64,000 bases of DNA from assembly GCA_965248075.1 (NCBI GenBank), contig CBDFIL010000003.1, forward strand, positions 2,170,001-2,234,000, written 5' to 3'. Below the pieces are notes generated by a model. That model was not told the DNA's origin, did not search any database, and saw only the letters and a list, made by a program, of their open reading frames with translations. Positions 8,820 to 18,170 of the stretch are shown one piece after another (the first letter of the stretch is position 1; every line of letters starts with the position of its first letter). The translations under genes and the position numbers were made by a program. Source of the stretch: VXNE01 sp965248075 (GTDB lineage: Bacteria; Pseudomonadota; Gammaproteobacteria; Pseudomonadales; Azotimanducaceae).

Positions 8820-9388
8820 GATGCGCGTCGAATCGTAACGCTTGTTCCATGCGGGCGACCCTGGTGCCCCCCCCCGAATCCGCCGCTGAGGTCGACCCAG
8901 GCGTGCCCCACGCCCATCAACCCGCGGACGCCGGGACCAGCCGCACGATCCGCCACCCGGTCAAGCACTTGCAGTGCGCTGACCCCGTCCTGGAAGTGCC
9001 GGCTGCCCGGAATGAACCCGCGTCCCCCGTGCCTTGCGCCCGTCCCACAGTTGCCGGGCGGCGACCGTACGCGCAGTCGAACGCGGTACGGCGCGCTCAC
9101 CCGCCGCCTCCGACCCAGCGCACCGTCAGCTGCGGGGGGTCTTCGTCCCAGATCAGGCCCCCCGGGAAGACCATGCCATCGACGCGGCGGCCGTCCAACC
9201 AGCCATCTTCCAACTCTTACCCACCACCGCCATGGACCCACACCATCACCGGACGGCCTGCCCGACATCACTTCCTCGCCACCGCGCACCACGCGAACAC
9301 GGGGTTCCCGGCCACCGGCTTCCCAGCGAGCGAACTCGACCGCCGGCGACCCACATCGCCTGCGCCGGAAACCGGTATAGTCAGTCCC
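8820..9388. other. No intact gene seen
   Basis: Both strands stay open for long stretches because of GC content, but the translations are rich in Pro, Arg and Ser and look non-coding. On the minus strand a few protein-like scraps in different frames (MVWVHGGGG, then LDGRRVDGMVFPGGLIWDED) could be remains of a decayed gene, possibly a hydrolase. This is too weak to call. Confidence 0.5.
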
Positions 9389-9919
9389 ATGCCTCGCTTC
9401 TCCCTCGGAACCTTCGGCCCGTTCAGTTGGCGTAACACCTGCCGTCGCCGAATAGCCAGTACCATCGACCGACTCTCCGTCTTGCTGCGCCATCGCCACA
9501 CCGCGAACCCGACGCGCATCGGTGACGGTCCACACGACTGCGCGTTGTCCTCCCTGTTCTGGGTCGCGCCGACACTCTCCGAGACGGAGATCGCCGACGC
9601 GTTCAACGTCGCCGCGGATACTTGGCCGTATGGAGGCGTCACGAACAAGGAGTTCGCCATCGCCCTCAGCCACCTCGACCTCGATAGCGCGTATTCCACC
9701 GACATCAACACGCTCAAGGCGCTGCTTGCGACCACGCCGCCCAGATGCGTGGCGCTGGTCCGGGGCCACTTCATCCCCATCGTCGACGGTGCCATCACCG
9801 GCTCCGACGCCCATCGCCAATGGCCGCCCGACACCCGCGTGTACTGCCACTGGACCTTCACTCGACGGTCGTTTCGACGGGCACGAAATTCGCGTCGTAG
9901 ACACGCCGATACTTCCTGA
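9389..9919 (+). CDS. Predicted papain/C39-like cysteine peptidase
   Basis: This 176-residue frame starts at ATG 9389. The centre looks like a small thiol protease. HDCALSSLFW holds a candidate nucleophile Cys at the start of a helix, and VALVRGHFIPIVDG holds a candidate catalytic His on a strand, followed by GSDAHR and a VYCHWTF end. Codon use is strongly GC3-biased there, supporting a real gene. The last 20 residues are Arg-rich and lie antisense to the end of the ThiF gene (9858-9919), so that tail may be a late addition. The first 35 residues are also Arg-rich, and the true start could be further in. A peptidase next to an E1-like enzyme could remove or process a conjugated modifier. That role is inference. 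Confidence 0.55.
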   Translation: MPRFSLGTFGPFSWRNTCRRRIASTIDRLSVLLRHRHTANPTRIGDGPHDCALSSLFWVAPTLSETEIADAFNVAADTWPYGGVTNKEFAIALSHLDLDSAYSTDINTLKALLATTPPRCVALVRGHFIPIVDGAITGSDAHRQWPPDTRVYCHWTFTRRSFRRARNSRRRHADTS

Positions 9920-10574
9920 ACGGACTGCCGCCCGGCCTCAGGTGACTCAGCAGCATCGTGAACGCTACCGAGCTCGCCTCCAGCACGATCGACGCGAACG
10001 ACGCATTCTCCGGCCCGTAGCCCACCGCGTCCTCCCGCTCCGGCGGCGTTTTCGGCGACCACGCGCACTCGTATTTGTACACTCCCGCTACGCGGTCCAC
10101 TTCCACACCGCAACACAGCAGCATCCCGCCGTCCTTGTCCCTGCACAGCGACTCGATGCCCATCCGCGACGTGTTGGTGTCCGTTCCCGCGAACACGACG
10201 TCCGCGTCCTGCACCGCATCCCTGACTCGCTGCCCGAGCGAGTTGTCGTCCATGATCTGTTCCGGCCCCCTGAAGCTGTCAGGCAGCGCGAGCACGTCCA
10301 GGCCATCTCCTCCGACCGCCAACAGGCGCCTTGCCAACACCTCCACCTTCGGCTCGCCAACATCTTGGTCCGTAAATCCCAACACCCGGTTGAGACTCGA
10401 CGCCTTCACGTGCCCGCCGTCAATCAGCGACAGCCGCCGAGCGCCGGTTCGAACGAGCATGTCCGCAAAGTTGGCCCCCGTGCCGCCGCATCCGACTATG
10501 CAGAACCGCAGCGACCCCAACTGCGCCATCAGGGGGCCCCCAAGAGCCGCCGCGGTTCGCGTCCTCAGTCCCAC
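9858..10574 (-). CDS. ThiF/E1-like adenylyltransferase
   Basis: This 238-residue protein has a ThiF/UBA fold. GCGGTGAN at 29-36 binds the nucleotide, LIDGGHVKASSLNRVLGF carries the strand-2 Asp and the Asn-Arg pair of E1 enzymes, and DADVVFAGTDT follows the central strand. E1-like enzymes adenylate the C-terminal Gly of ubiquitin-like or sulfur-carrier proteins. No carrier gene and no JAB protease are visible nearby. CCGVEVDR offers possible thioester cysteines. The start is GTG, four bases after the stop of the upstream gene on the same strand, so the two are coupled. The protein is shorter than most E1s that include an extra catalytic-cysteine domain. Confidence 0.8.
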   Translation of the reverse strand: MGLRTRTAAALGGPLMAQLGSLRFCIVGCGGTGANFADMLVRTGARRLSLIDGGHVKASSLNRVLGFTDQDVGEPKVEVLARRLLAVGGDGLDVLALPDSFRGPEQIMDDNSLGQRVRDAVQDADVVFAGTDTNTSRMGIESLCRDKDGGMLLCCGVEVDRVAGVYKYECAWSPKTPPEREDAVGYGPENASFASIVLEASSVAFTMLLSHLRPGGSPFRKYRRVYDANFVPVETTVE

Positions 10575-10580
10575 GACGCC

Positions 10581-11396
10581 TTAGACCCACACGACATGTC
10601 TGTAGAGCCGTCTGCACACCGCCCTCAGCGCATCGAAGTCGCGGAAGATCGAGTCCGAGAGGCTCTGGATGGAGTAGGGTTTGAACTCCCGGCCCTTCCA
10701 CGTGAACGCCTGATATTCCTCATGGGGGTTGGGTGCCTGCCGCCCGATCTCCCGCACCTTCGCGGCCGTCATCCAGCACTTCGCCCCGCCCCCGTAATCC
10801 AAAGCGATTGACAGCGGCCGCTCGCCAGCGCTCGGACTGTAGTCCAGGATGAGCAGCACGGGACCTTCCAGCGCCGGGATCTGCGTCAAGGTCCAGTAGC
10901 AGAACTGGTCCAGCTTCTCCTTCATGGCCGCCGGGAGCTGCGGGCCGCTCCCAGGCAATCCCTCAATCTCGGTCTCGTCCGTCACCTTGTCCTCGAACGC
11001 CGGGTCCGCCTCGGGCGGATCCCATGCAACTTCCACGTCGGCCAGGCACTCCTTGACCGATTCGACAGCCTCGACAGCCACCTTCGGCGGCTCGGCAGCG
11101 GCCTCCGCCTTGAGCAGCAGGTCGAAAGACGTCGCGGCCACCGGCGTGAACCGCACTGCCCAACCCTGGTCCGTCTTCTCAATGACCCAGGTCGGGCGCC
11201 CCGGGTCCGCCTCCCCATCCTCCGACACCGGGGCCCCCGGCCCCTCGAACTTCAGGGTCTTAGCCATGGACACCACGTCCCGCTTGCTGACCCCTTTCGA
11301 GCTGCGCAGGAGCACTTTTTCCTCGTCGTTGAGCAGCACCGCCCCCCAACAGCGCTCGCCCGCGTCCGATACCTTCGTGATCTTCAACAATGACAT
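10581..11396 (-). CDS. Unknown protein with DUF1508-like N-terminus, partner of ThiF-like enzyme
   Basis: It encodes 271 residues. The start ATG 11394-11396 is set by an excellent GAGGAGGT site. Residues 1-75 resemble the small YegP/DUF1508 fold (ITKVSDAGERCWGAVLLNDE, then SSKGVSKRDVVSMAKTLKF). The middle is acidic and low in complexity. The last 110 residues form a separate globular part with YWTLTQI, VLLILDYSPS and FDALRAVCRRLYRHVVWV. I do not recognise that domain. It contains cysteines (DQFCYW, AKCWMT), so an E2-like or substrate role beside the E1-like gene is possible but unproven. It is divergent from the XRE-ImmA gene, sharing a 118-base promoter gap. Confidence 0.6.
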   Translation of the reverse strand: MSLLKITKVSDAGERCWGAVLLNDEEKVLLRSSKGVSKRDVVSMAKTLKFEGPGAPVSEDGEADPGRPTWVIEKTDQGWAVRFTPVAATSFDLLLKAEAAAEPPKVAVEAVESVKECLADVEVAWDPPEADPAFEDKVTDETEIEGLPGSGPQLPAAMKEKLDQFCYWTLTQIPALEGPVLLILDYSPSAGERPLSIALDYGGGAKCWMTAAKVREIGRQAPNPHEEYQAFTWKGREFKPYSIQSLSDSIFRDFDALRAVCRRLYRHVVWV

Positions 11397-11451
11397 CTGC
11401 CACCTCCTCAAGTCGTTACACTGCCCGGCACACACCGCCGCCAGGCACGAC

Positions 11452-11488
11452 GTTTACAAACAGGGTGACATTTTGACAAAATGTAAAC
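11452..11488. promoter_or_regulatory. Operator-like palindromes in the divergent promoter gap
   Basis: The gap between the two divergent genes holds GTTTACA at 11452-11458 and its inverse TGTAAAC at 11482-11488. Inside lies a perfect palindrome, ACATTTTgacAAAATGT, at 11468-11484. TTGACA at 11473 could serve as a -35 box. This is a natural binding site for the adjacent XRE regulator. Confidence 0.6.
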
Positions 11489-11514
11489 CCATGAGTCAAC
11501 GCGGAGGCGAAGGA

Positions 11515-12594
11515 ATGATCGGAATACGACTCAAGCTGGCGCGCACGGCCGCTGGCCTTTCGCTACGCGGCCTCGCCGCGGCGATCAGCTACCGCGTCAC
11601 GGCGCAAGCCATCGGCAAATACGAACGCAACGAGGCGATGCCGGGCAGCGGCGTCCTCATCGCGCTCGCGGAAGCCCTGCATACCTCCATCGACTACCTG
11701 CTCGGTGACCCCGAGCTAGTGCTTGAGGATCTCGAGTTCAGAAAGAACGCGTTCACGACCAGGCGCGGCGAAGCCCAGGTCGAAGCCAAAGTCCTCACGC
11801 ACCTTGAACGGTATCTCGCCATCGAGGAGATCCTGCAACTCCCTAGCGCCCAGTGGGACGAGCCGCAGGACGCGCCCTATGCCGTGCGGCACGATGCCAT
11901 CGAAGCCGACCCGGCCGCCGACGCGCTCCGCCATCATTGGCACCTGGGCCACGAGCCCATTCCCAACCTGGTCGAGTTCCTCGAAGAGCGCGGCGTCAAA
12001 ATATTCGCATTCCCTCTGGGGAGCGTCGCGGGCCTCGCCGCGCGAACGGGCCGGCCGGGACACGCGCCCGTGCCCTTCGTCGTGGTGAACGCCGACGACT
12101 GGGGTGAGCGCCAGCGATTCACCATCGCCCACGAACTCGGCCACATCGTGCTCGACATCGCCCGCGGTCTCAGCGCGGAACGGGTCGCACACCGGTTTGC
12201 CGGCGCGTTCCTCATGCCCGCCGAGGCGCTGTACCTGGAAGTCGGCAAGCACCGCAGCGCCCTCGCCGTGGGTGAACTGCTCGCCCTGAAACACGTCTTC
12301 GGCGTCAGCATCCAAGCGTTGACCCACCGATGCCGGGACCTCGAGATCATCAACCAAGCTACCTACCGTGCCCTGTTCAACGAGTTCGACCGCCTTGGCT
12401 GGCGCTCACCTCCCTACAAGGAGTACGGCGCCATGGCCGGCGAGCCGCCGAACCGGTTCAACCGGCTCTGTCTGCGCGCCCTCGCCGAAGGCGCCATCAG
12501 CGAGTCGAAAGCGGCCGAGCTTCTGGACATCGGCATCGCCCAAGTCGACGACTACATGCGCGGCACCCTGCCTTCGCCGCCACCCTCGGCCTGA
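11515..12594 (+). CDS. XRE-family regulator fused to ImmA/IrrE metallopeptidase
   Basis: This 359-residue protein has two domains. Residues 1-65 are an XRE helix-turn-helix (IGIRLKLARTAAGLSLRGLA, with the KYERNEAMPG recognition turn). Residues 130-280 are an ImmA/IrrE peptidase with the zinc motif HELGH at 206-210 and FAGAFLMP downstream. Such proteins cleave or inactivate repressors, or act as antitoxins for a neighbouring toxin. ATG 11515 was preferred over ATG 11491 because GGAGG sits 8 bases before it. The PIN gene follows after 3 bases, giving the common XRE-ImmA/PIN pair. Confidence 0.85.
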   Translation: MIGIRLKLARTAAGLSLRGLAAAISYRVTAQAIGKYERNEAMPGSGVLIALAEALHTSIDYLLGDPELVLEDLEFRKNAFTTRRGEAQVEAKVLTHLERYLAIEEILQLPSAQWDEPQDAPYAVRHDAIEADPAADALRHHWHLGHEPIPNLVEFLEERGVKIFAFPLGSVAGLAARTGRPGHAPVPFVVVNADDWGERQRFTIAHELGHIVLDIARGLSAERVAHRFAGAFLMPAEALYLEVGKHRSALAVGELLALKHVFGVSIQALTHRCRDLEIINQATYRALFNEFDRLGWRSPPYKEYGAMAGEPPNRFNRLCLRALAEGAISESKAAELLDIGIAQVDDYMRGTLPSPPPSA

Positions 12595-12597
12595 TGA

Positions 12598-13131
12598 ATG
12601 TGCCACCGAGTCGTCGTATCGGATTCGTCCGTGCTCATCGATCTTGAACGTGGCTCCCTCTTCGCCGCAGCCTTCGCTCTGCGCCTCGAATTCTGCGTCC
12701 CCGATCTGCTGTACCGGCGCGAGCTCGAACCCTACGGCGGCGATCGCCTCCGCGCCATGGGCCTCCAAGTCCTCCACCTCGATGGCGAAGGCGTCGTCCG
12801 GGCGGCGCGGTATCGTCAGGCTGTCCCTGCTCTCTCGTTGTCCGACGCCTTCGCGCTGGCCCTGGCGCAACGTTCCGCCAGCACCCTACTCACCGGCGAT
12901 GCACGCCTCCGGCGCCTTGCCAGCGACGAAAACGTCGTCTGCCACGGCGTCCTCTGGCTGCTGGACCGAATGCTCCAAGAGCACACGGCACCGCCGCGAC
13001 AGCTCTACGACGCCTTGGTCAGCATCCGCGACCACCCACGTTGCAGGCTTCCGAAGGCCGAAGTCAGTAAACGCCTGCAAACCTTCAAGCACGCTGGCCG
13101 AAGCCCTGATCCAGACTCGCGCCGGGTTTGA
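12598..13131 (+). CDS. PIN-domain ribonuclease (candidate toxin)
   Basis: This 177-residue protein has PIN-domain acidic residues in order: Asp9 (VVVSDSSVLIDLE), Glu42 (YRREL), Asp83 (LSDAFALALA) and Asp101 (LLTGDARLRRLA). PIN proteins are Mg-dependent RNases, often toxins. The start overlaps the stop context of the XRE-ImmA gene (TGATGAATG), so the two are translated together. The upstream protein would be the regulator or antitoxin. The PIN is longer than the usual 130 residues, with a basic C-terminal extension. Confidence 0.8.
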   Translation: MCHRVVVSDSSVLIDLERGSLFAAAFALRLEFCVPDLLYRRELEPYGGDRLRAMGLQVLHLDGEGVVRAARYRQAVPALSLSDAFALALAQRSASTLLTGDARLRRLASDENVVCHGVLWLLDRMLQEHTAPPRQLYDALVSIRDHPRCRLPKAEVSKRLQTFKHAGRSPDPDSRRV

Positions 13132-13261
13132 CGCCGCGGACGGGTAGCACGCGAACCCGCGCCATCGTTGCCCAGCCGGCTGCGTGTTGCTTCCCAATTT
13201 GCCTTGTTTTGGATCTTGTTCCGCACGAGTTCGACCCTCATAGTCCATAGCAGTCAGAACG

Positions 13262-14527
13262 TTGCCTTGCCGCATCTCCATGCGTGACCGCACCTGGGGC
13301 CGCCGGCCCGAGAACCGGCCGCGGCAAGCCGCCTACGTGACCGCGGCGACCGACGCCGAGCACGGCTGTTTGGCGGTGACCAACCTACGGCGCGAGGGGG
13401 AGGTGATCGCGTACGGGTTCCTGCGGCGTGACGGCGTGAAGGCGTCCCTGGTGGAAGGCACCCGCGAGACCGAGCGCGACGACGAGCACGGCTGGATCAC
13501 GCAAGCACGGCTCGCCGCCCGGGACACGCTCGGGCGAACACTGCACGCCATCGGCACCGCCGTGAGCCGCATCGTCATCAACCGGCACACCTTCATCGAC
13601 ATCCACTCGCCGGTGCGCTGGGAGATGGACGGCGCCACCGGGTGGGGCGAGGACCAGGACATGTGGCCGGTGCACCGCTGGTCGCGCGTGCGGCGCGAAG
13701 GAGCGGGAGGATGAGCAACGAGGCGACCCTCGATGCCCGCGCGCATCCTCGACTACCTCGCGACGAAGCTCCCCGACGCCAAGGCGCTCCGCCTCGAGCA
13801 CCTGGAGCGCATCGCCGTCGGCTGGTCCCACGAGACCTGGCTCTTCGACCTCTGCTACGACCAGGACGGCGCAGCGCGGCGCGACGGCCTCTGCCTGCGG
13901 CACGACCCCGGCAACGCCCTGCTCCGGCACCTCTCCGATCTCAAGGAGCAGTTCCGCGTCCTGCAATGCCTCGAAGCGACGCCGCTGCCGACGCCCCGCC
14001 CCTATTGGTTCGAGGAGGATCCCGACATCCTGGGCGCGCCGTTCCTGGTGATGGAGAAGTGAGCGCCCCCCGGAGCCGATCCTCACGGATCTGATCGCAT
14101 GGCTCGAAGAGAACGCCCCAACGACCGACCGCGTCTGCCTGGTCCACGGCGCCTACCGCACCGGCAACCTGCACATTTGACGGCGACCGCGTCAGCGCCG
14201 TGCTCGACTGGGAACTCCAGGTGGTGGGCGACCCGATGTACGACGTGGCGTACGTGCAGAGCGACCTCAACCCGGAAGGGCCGGAGCTACTCTCGAACCT
14301 CGTGCCTCGCGACGCGTTTTTCGACGCGTACGAGCAGGCGACGGGGTGGACCATCGACGAGCAGGTGTGCCGGTACTAACGAGGCGCTCTACGCGATGCG
14401 GTCGGTGGCGTTCTGGATGAGTGCGGCGGGGTTGTTCGCGGAAGGGCGGAGCGACGATCTGCGCTTGGCGAGGACGGCCTGGTCGGTGCCGGTGGTGTTG
14501 GGGCGGGCGGGGGCGCTGTTGGGGTAT
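13262..14527 (+). pseudogene. Decayed copy 1 of an aminoglycoside-phosphotransferase-type locus
   Basis: This is a broken relative of 19032-20816, about nine bases in ten identical. It keeps a fragment of an unknown protein (13365-13714, ending RREGAGG) and then ATGAGCAACGAGGCGAC. A deletion of roughly 0.4 kb joins this directly to the start of the phosphotransferase (GATGCCCGCGCGCATCC). A second deletion of roughly 0.2 kb follows ATGGAGAAG at 14059. There is also one inserted base (GGTACTAACGAGG) and a damaged CTGCACATTTGACGG. No intact product is possible. The preceding 130 bases (13132-13261) show nothing. Confidence 0.8.
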
Positions 14528-14783
14528 TGAGGGTGGGGCGGCGGCGAGGCTCCGCGGCACGACGGAATGGCCGGGCAAGCTCTCTCGAGTGCGGCGCGTG
14601 TTTCGCCGCTTCTGGAACGTCGCGCAGATGCGCCGCAACGATGCCCACGACGAAGCCATCGCCAGAGAGCTCGCCACACACCTGCAGAACGCCGTCCAGC
14701 GTGATCGCGGTGCGCCGCTGTCGGCCCCTGCTCTCCTCGCAAGCATGGCCGCCGCCTGGTTGCCGCGTCACCCGCGCGCTGCT

Positions 14784-17700
14784 TTAGTCGCCTTGCACAC
14801 GCGCCAGCAGATCAACCACCTCGCGTACGCACTCGTCGAGCCGCTGGTCGATGCGCCGCCCGCTGAACCGGACCACGGTCCAGCCAATCTCCCGCAACGC
14901 CCGATCCCGCTCAGCGTCCCGCTCATCCTCGTCATGAAAGGGCGCGCCGTCGCACTCGACGTCCACCATCGCATCCCCGCGCCGGATAGCCAAATCAAGG
15001 CGATAGCGGCCAACTTCCACGCCTGGCTCCGCCTCAATGCCCCGGTCGCGCAGTGCAGCGTGGAGATCCCGCTCCAGCGGACTGTCAAAGGGCGTCGCCG
15101 CTAGTTTCGCCACATGCTCCGCCAGGTCCGCCAGGTGGTTCGGGTGCTTGCGGCAGGCCGCCTCGCCGCCGACGATCACAATGCGGCAGCGTGCGCGCGT
15201 CAGGGCCACGTTCAGCAGGTTCGGGTCAGCCGCGAAGCCCGCCACTTGACGGCTTGACCATTCGTCGATCACCGGCGAGAAGTAGATGACGTCACGTTCA
15301 CCCCCCTGAAACCGATGCGCCGTGGCGACCTCGATCCCCTCACGCTTGGCGTCGACCCCCTCCCGACGCAGAGCTGACAAGATCGTTCTGGCCTGCTGGG
15401 CGAAAGGCGTCACCACCCCGACTGACAGGTTCCCCCGCCGGTAGGTCGCGAGGTCCTCGGCCACACGGGTCGCCACCACCGCCGCTTCGCGGCCATTTCG
15501 CCAACTGCTGTTACCCGCGCCACGCTCGCAGCGCCCGGACACCTGAACCCACTCGATGGCGGACATGCCCACTGGCGGCCTCGCCGTCCCGCACATCGTC
15601 ATCCTCCCGGCGTAGAACTGCCGGTTCGAGAACTCCACCACCGCAGGATGCGACCGAAAGTGCAGGTCGAGCATGATGGGTGGGCGCGCGAGGCGCGACA
15701 GCGCCAGGCCGAAACAACTGTTCGCCCTGTAACCAAACGCTGCTAGATCATCAGGGCCCAGGCCGCAACGCACGGCGATCGCACCCTCGCGCTGCTCGCC
15801 CAGCGTCGTGATGTGCGGAAGCTGACGCTCGTCGCCGATCACCATGGCCCGCTTCCCGCGCACCAGCAAGGGCAGGGCGGAGGCCGCGTCGCACTGGGAT
15901 GCCTCGTCAATCACGACCAGATCGAACAGGCCGTCAGCCAGCGGCAGCGTGTCTCGCGCCGACAAGTTCGTAACGGACCACACGGGCAGGGCGGACAGCG
16001 CCCCGGGAACCAGGCGATGCACGTCGGAGACGCGCGCGTTGCCCTTCGCCGCCGCCTGGATGCGGCTCGCCAGCCGCCCCGCGGCCTGCCACGCTTCCGG
16101 GCGGTCAGTCTGCATTTGACGGGTCTTTGCCCGAAAGAGCGCTAGGCCCGCCTTCGACCGCTGCTCGGAGAGCGCCCACAGGCTGTCCTCGGAGTCGTGA
16201 ACGTCGGGAAGCCCATCAAGGCGCTCGCGCAGGGTTTCGCGCCGCCTTCTGTCCGCTACGGACTCGGCATCGCGGCGGGCTTCCTTGAAGACCGCATGCA
16301 ACATCGCGCCAGCCTCGTGGACGCCGGCGTCGGCGGCGAGCGGGTCCACACGGCCAAGGCAGGCCTCTGCCCGCTCCCGCAGATACGGCGCGCAATCCCC
16401 GAACGCCGCCACCGCCTCCCTTGCGCGGGCCATTCGCTTCTCGATGTCCGCCCTTGCCTCATCCAGCAGCCGCAGCGTGGCAGCTCTCTCGGCAGCGTCG
16501 AGGGCCTCCCGCGCGACCTGACCGAACTCGTCCCGAGCCTCGGCGGCACCCAATTCGGGTTGCCCGGGGTCCACCCGCGCTATGCTGCTCAACGCTCGCT
16601 CCCGAAGATGCGGCACCCGCTCGCCGAAGCGCTCCACCGCGCTCGTTATTGCAGCCATTCGCCGGTGCCTCGTACGCCGGCGGGCGAACAGCCGCGGCCG
16701 GCGGGCAAGCGCCGTAAGCGCCACCCCAACGTCGTCCGACGCAGCCTTGACCTCTGAGGCGTCGATACGCTCGGGCACACCCTCCGGCGGTGCCCCGTCG
16801 CGTCGCGCCCGCTCATCAAGCTCGTGTAGCGCTTCAAACTGGCGCGGAAGGTCGAGCCCTCGAAGCGCTGCCCTTACCTGCTCCGCTGCGTCGTCAACGG
16901 CATCCTCCCTGAGACCGTCGGGAACGCCCTCCGCCATTGGCGTGTTGGCCAGCCGACCCTCGAGCGACTCCATCTCTTGGAGTGTCAAAAGCCGCTCCTC
17001 GCGCGCCTCGTGCACTGCCCGGACTCGGCGGTGAACCTGGCGCCACTCATCGCTGGCCTCGACGAGACCTTGGGCGGGTTCCGCCCGCTCGGCCTCACCG
17101 ACCAGGCGAGTAATTTCGCTGGCCAGCGCCTGGCGTTGCGCCGCGGCCCCGGCGCGGACCACCGGGCAGAGCGGAGCGGTGGCACGCAGTCGCTCGACAA
17201 CGACATCAACCGCCTTGTTGTTCTTCGAGGCAATCAGTACCGACTCACCCCGGCAGACGGCGGCCGCCACCGTGTTCAGGACCACCTGCGACTTGCCTGA
17301 ACCCGGCGGTCCGGTCACCACGGTCAGCGGGTTCGTCATCGCCGAGTGGACGGCCCTGTCCTGCTGCACGGACGATTGGCCAACGGTTGGCGTGGGGTTC
17401 ACCGACTCCGACGCGCTCTCTGGAAGGGCGCCGCCAAACATCGCGGACGCCACACCCGTGAGCGTTCCCAGGCCATCTTCACCGGCGGCAAGCTCCCGCA
17501 GGTCCGTGGCGAGGTTGCGGATCAGGGCGTTGCCGGACGCAGGCGGCAGCAGAACCGCAGCGTTGACTACCCCGTTGCGCCCGCGCCCGTCGATCTCGGC
17601 AGGCGGAGATGCGCCGATGTCCGCAAGCCCCTCGACTCCGTGCTCAACGAGTTCCCGCAGAATGGCTGCGGCGCGCTCCCGCCGCCCCTTTGCCTCATCG

Positions 17701-18170
17701 ACCGCGACGCTCTTGGCGGTGGCCGTCTCGATCGCCCGGCGATCTTCATCCGAAAAACCCAGCAGGCGCAGTGCCGGGGAGTTCAGGTCCACCCCGCCGC
17801 CCGCCCGTTCGCAGCGCCATCCGCCGCCGTCGTCCTGGAAGACGCGTGCGTCGCCGACAAGCAGCGGCGAGACCGACAGTTCGCGGGACTGCGGATCCGG
17901 CCCCACGCAGACGGGCCAGCCGAGGGCCACCGAGCCTTGGGGGTCATCACGCAAGCGTTTCGCGCCCCATTTCGCGGTGCCCGGGCTGTCGGGGATCGGC
18001 ACCGCCGTCCCCTCCTCGGCGAAGCCCGCACCGGCCTCCAGGTAGTCGCCGCCAATCCGCACGGCGAGCGCTGCCGCCTGTTCGGCCTCAATGCAGCCCA
18101 AGTAGAACTTGGCGAGGGTCGCTAGTCGCGTCACCCCGCCCGCACGGGCGTTTGCGTCCGTTTCGGCCAT
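14784..18170 (-). CDS. Large SF1 (Upf1-like) helicase with C-terminal Vsr-like nuclease domain
   Basis: It encodes 1128 residues from ATG 18168-18170, chosen over ATG 18197 because GGAGG lies just upstream. The Walker A is GPPGSGKS (about residue 287). A long charged coiled-coil insert follows (about 360-680). Walker B is VVIDEASQCDAASALPLL (about 750), then GDERQLP, LHFRSHP, ATAHRFQGGERDVIYFS and NVALTRARCRIVIVGG. These form the complete SF1B helicase set. The last 115 residues look like a PD-(D/E)xK nuclease of the Vsr/DUF559/MTES_1575 type: RYRLDLAIRRGD, then VDVECDGAPFH and LREIGWTVVRFSG. Helicase-nuclease fusions of this kind are known in phage defence. Here it sits alone, facing an unrelated small gene, between two decayed copies of another locus. 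Defence is inferred from architecture and neighbours. Confidence 0.85.
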   Translation of the reverse strand: MAETDANARAGGVTRLATLAKFYLGCIEAEQAAALAVRIGGDYLEAGAGFAEEGTAVPIPDSPGTAKWGAKRLRDDPQGSVALGWPVCVGPDPQSRELSVSPLLVGDARVFQDDGGGWRCERAGGGVDLNSPALRLLGFSDEDRRAIETATAKSVAVDEAKGRRERAAAILRELVEHGVEGLADIGASPPAEIDGRGRNGVVNAAVLLPPASGNALIRNLATDLRELAAGEDGLGTLTGVASAMFGGALPESASESVNPTPTVGQSSVQQDRAVHSAMTNPLTVVTGPPGSGKSQVVLNTVAAAVCRGESVLIASKNNKAVDVVVERLRATAPLCPVVRAGAAAQRQALASEITRLVGEAERAEPAQGLVEASDEWRQVHRRVRAVHEAREERLLTLQEMESLEGRLANTPMAEGVPDGLREDAVDDAAEQVRAALRGLDLPRQFEALHELDERARRDGAPPEGVPERIDASEVKAASDDVGVALTALARRPRLFARRRTRHRRMAAITSAVERFGERVPHLRERALSSIARVDPGQPELGAAEARDEFGQVAREALDAAERAATLRLLDEARADIEKRMARAREAVAAFGDCAPYLRERAEACLGRVDPLAADAGVHEAGAMLHAVFKEARRDAESVADRRRRETLRERLDGLPDVHDSEDSLWALSEQRSKAGLALFRAKTRQMQTDRPEAWQAAGRLASRIQAAAKGNARVSDVHRLVPGALSALPVWSVTNLSARDTLPLADGLFDLVVIDEASQCDAASALPLLVRGKRAMVIGDERQLPHITTLGEQREGAIAVRCGLGPDDLAAFGYRANSCFGLALSRLARPPIMLDLHFRSHPAVVEFSNRQFYAGRMTMCGTARPPVGMSAIEWVQVSGRCERGAGNSSWRNGREAAVVATRVAEDLATYRRGNLSVGVVTPFAQQARTILSALRREGVDAKREGIEVATAHRFQGGERDVIYFSPVIDEWSSRQVAGFAADPNLLNVALTRARCRIVIVGGEAACRKHPNHLADLAEHVAKLAATPFDSPLERDLHAALRDRGIEAEPGVEVGRYRLDLAIRRGDAMVDVECDGAPFHDEDERDAERDRALREIGWTVVRFSGRRIDQRLDECVREVVDLLARVQGD

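Noticed and set aside
8816..9904. Minus-strand gene opposite the cysteine peptidase, perhaps the missing JAB or E2
   Set aside because: Its translation is Arg/Gly/Val-rich with no JAB (His-x-His...Asp) or E2 pattern, and the plus strand has better coding character in 9480-9860.
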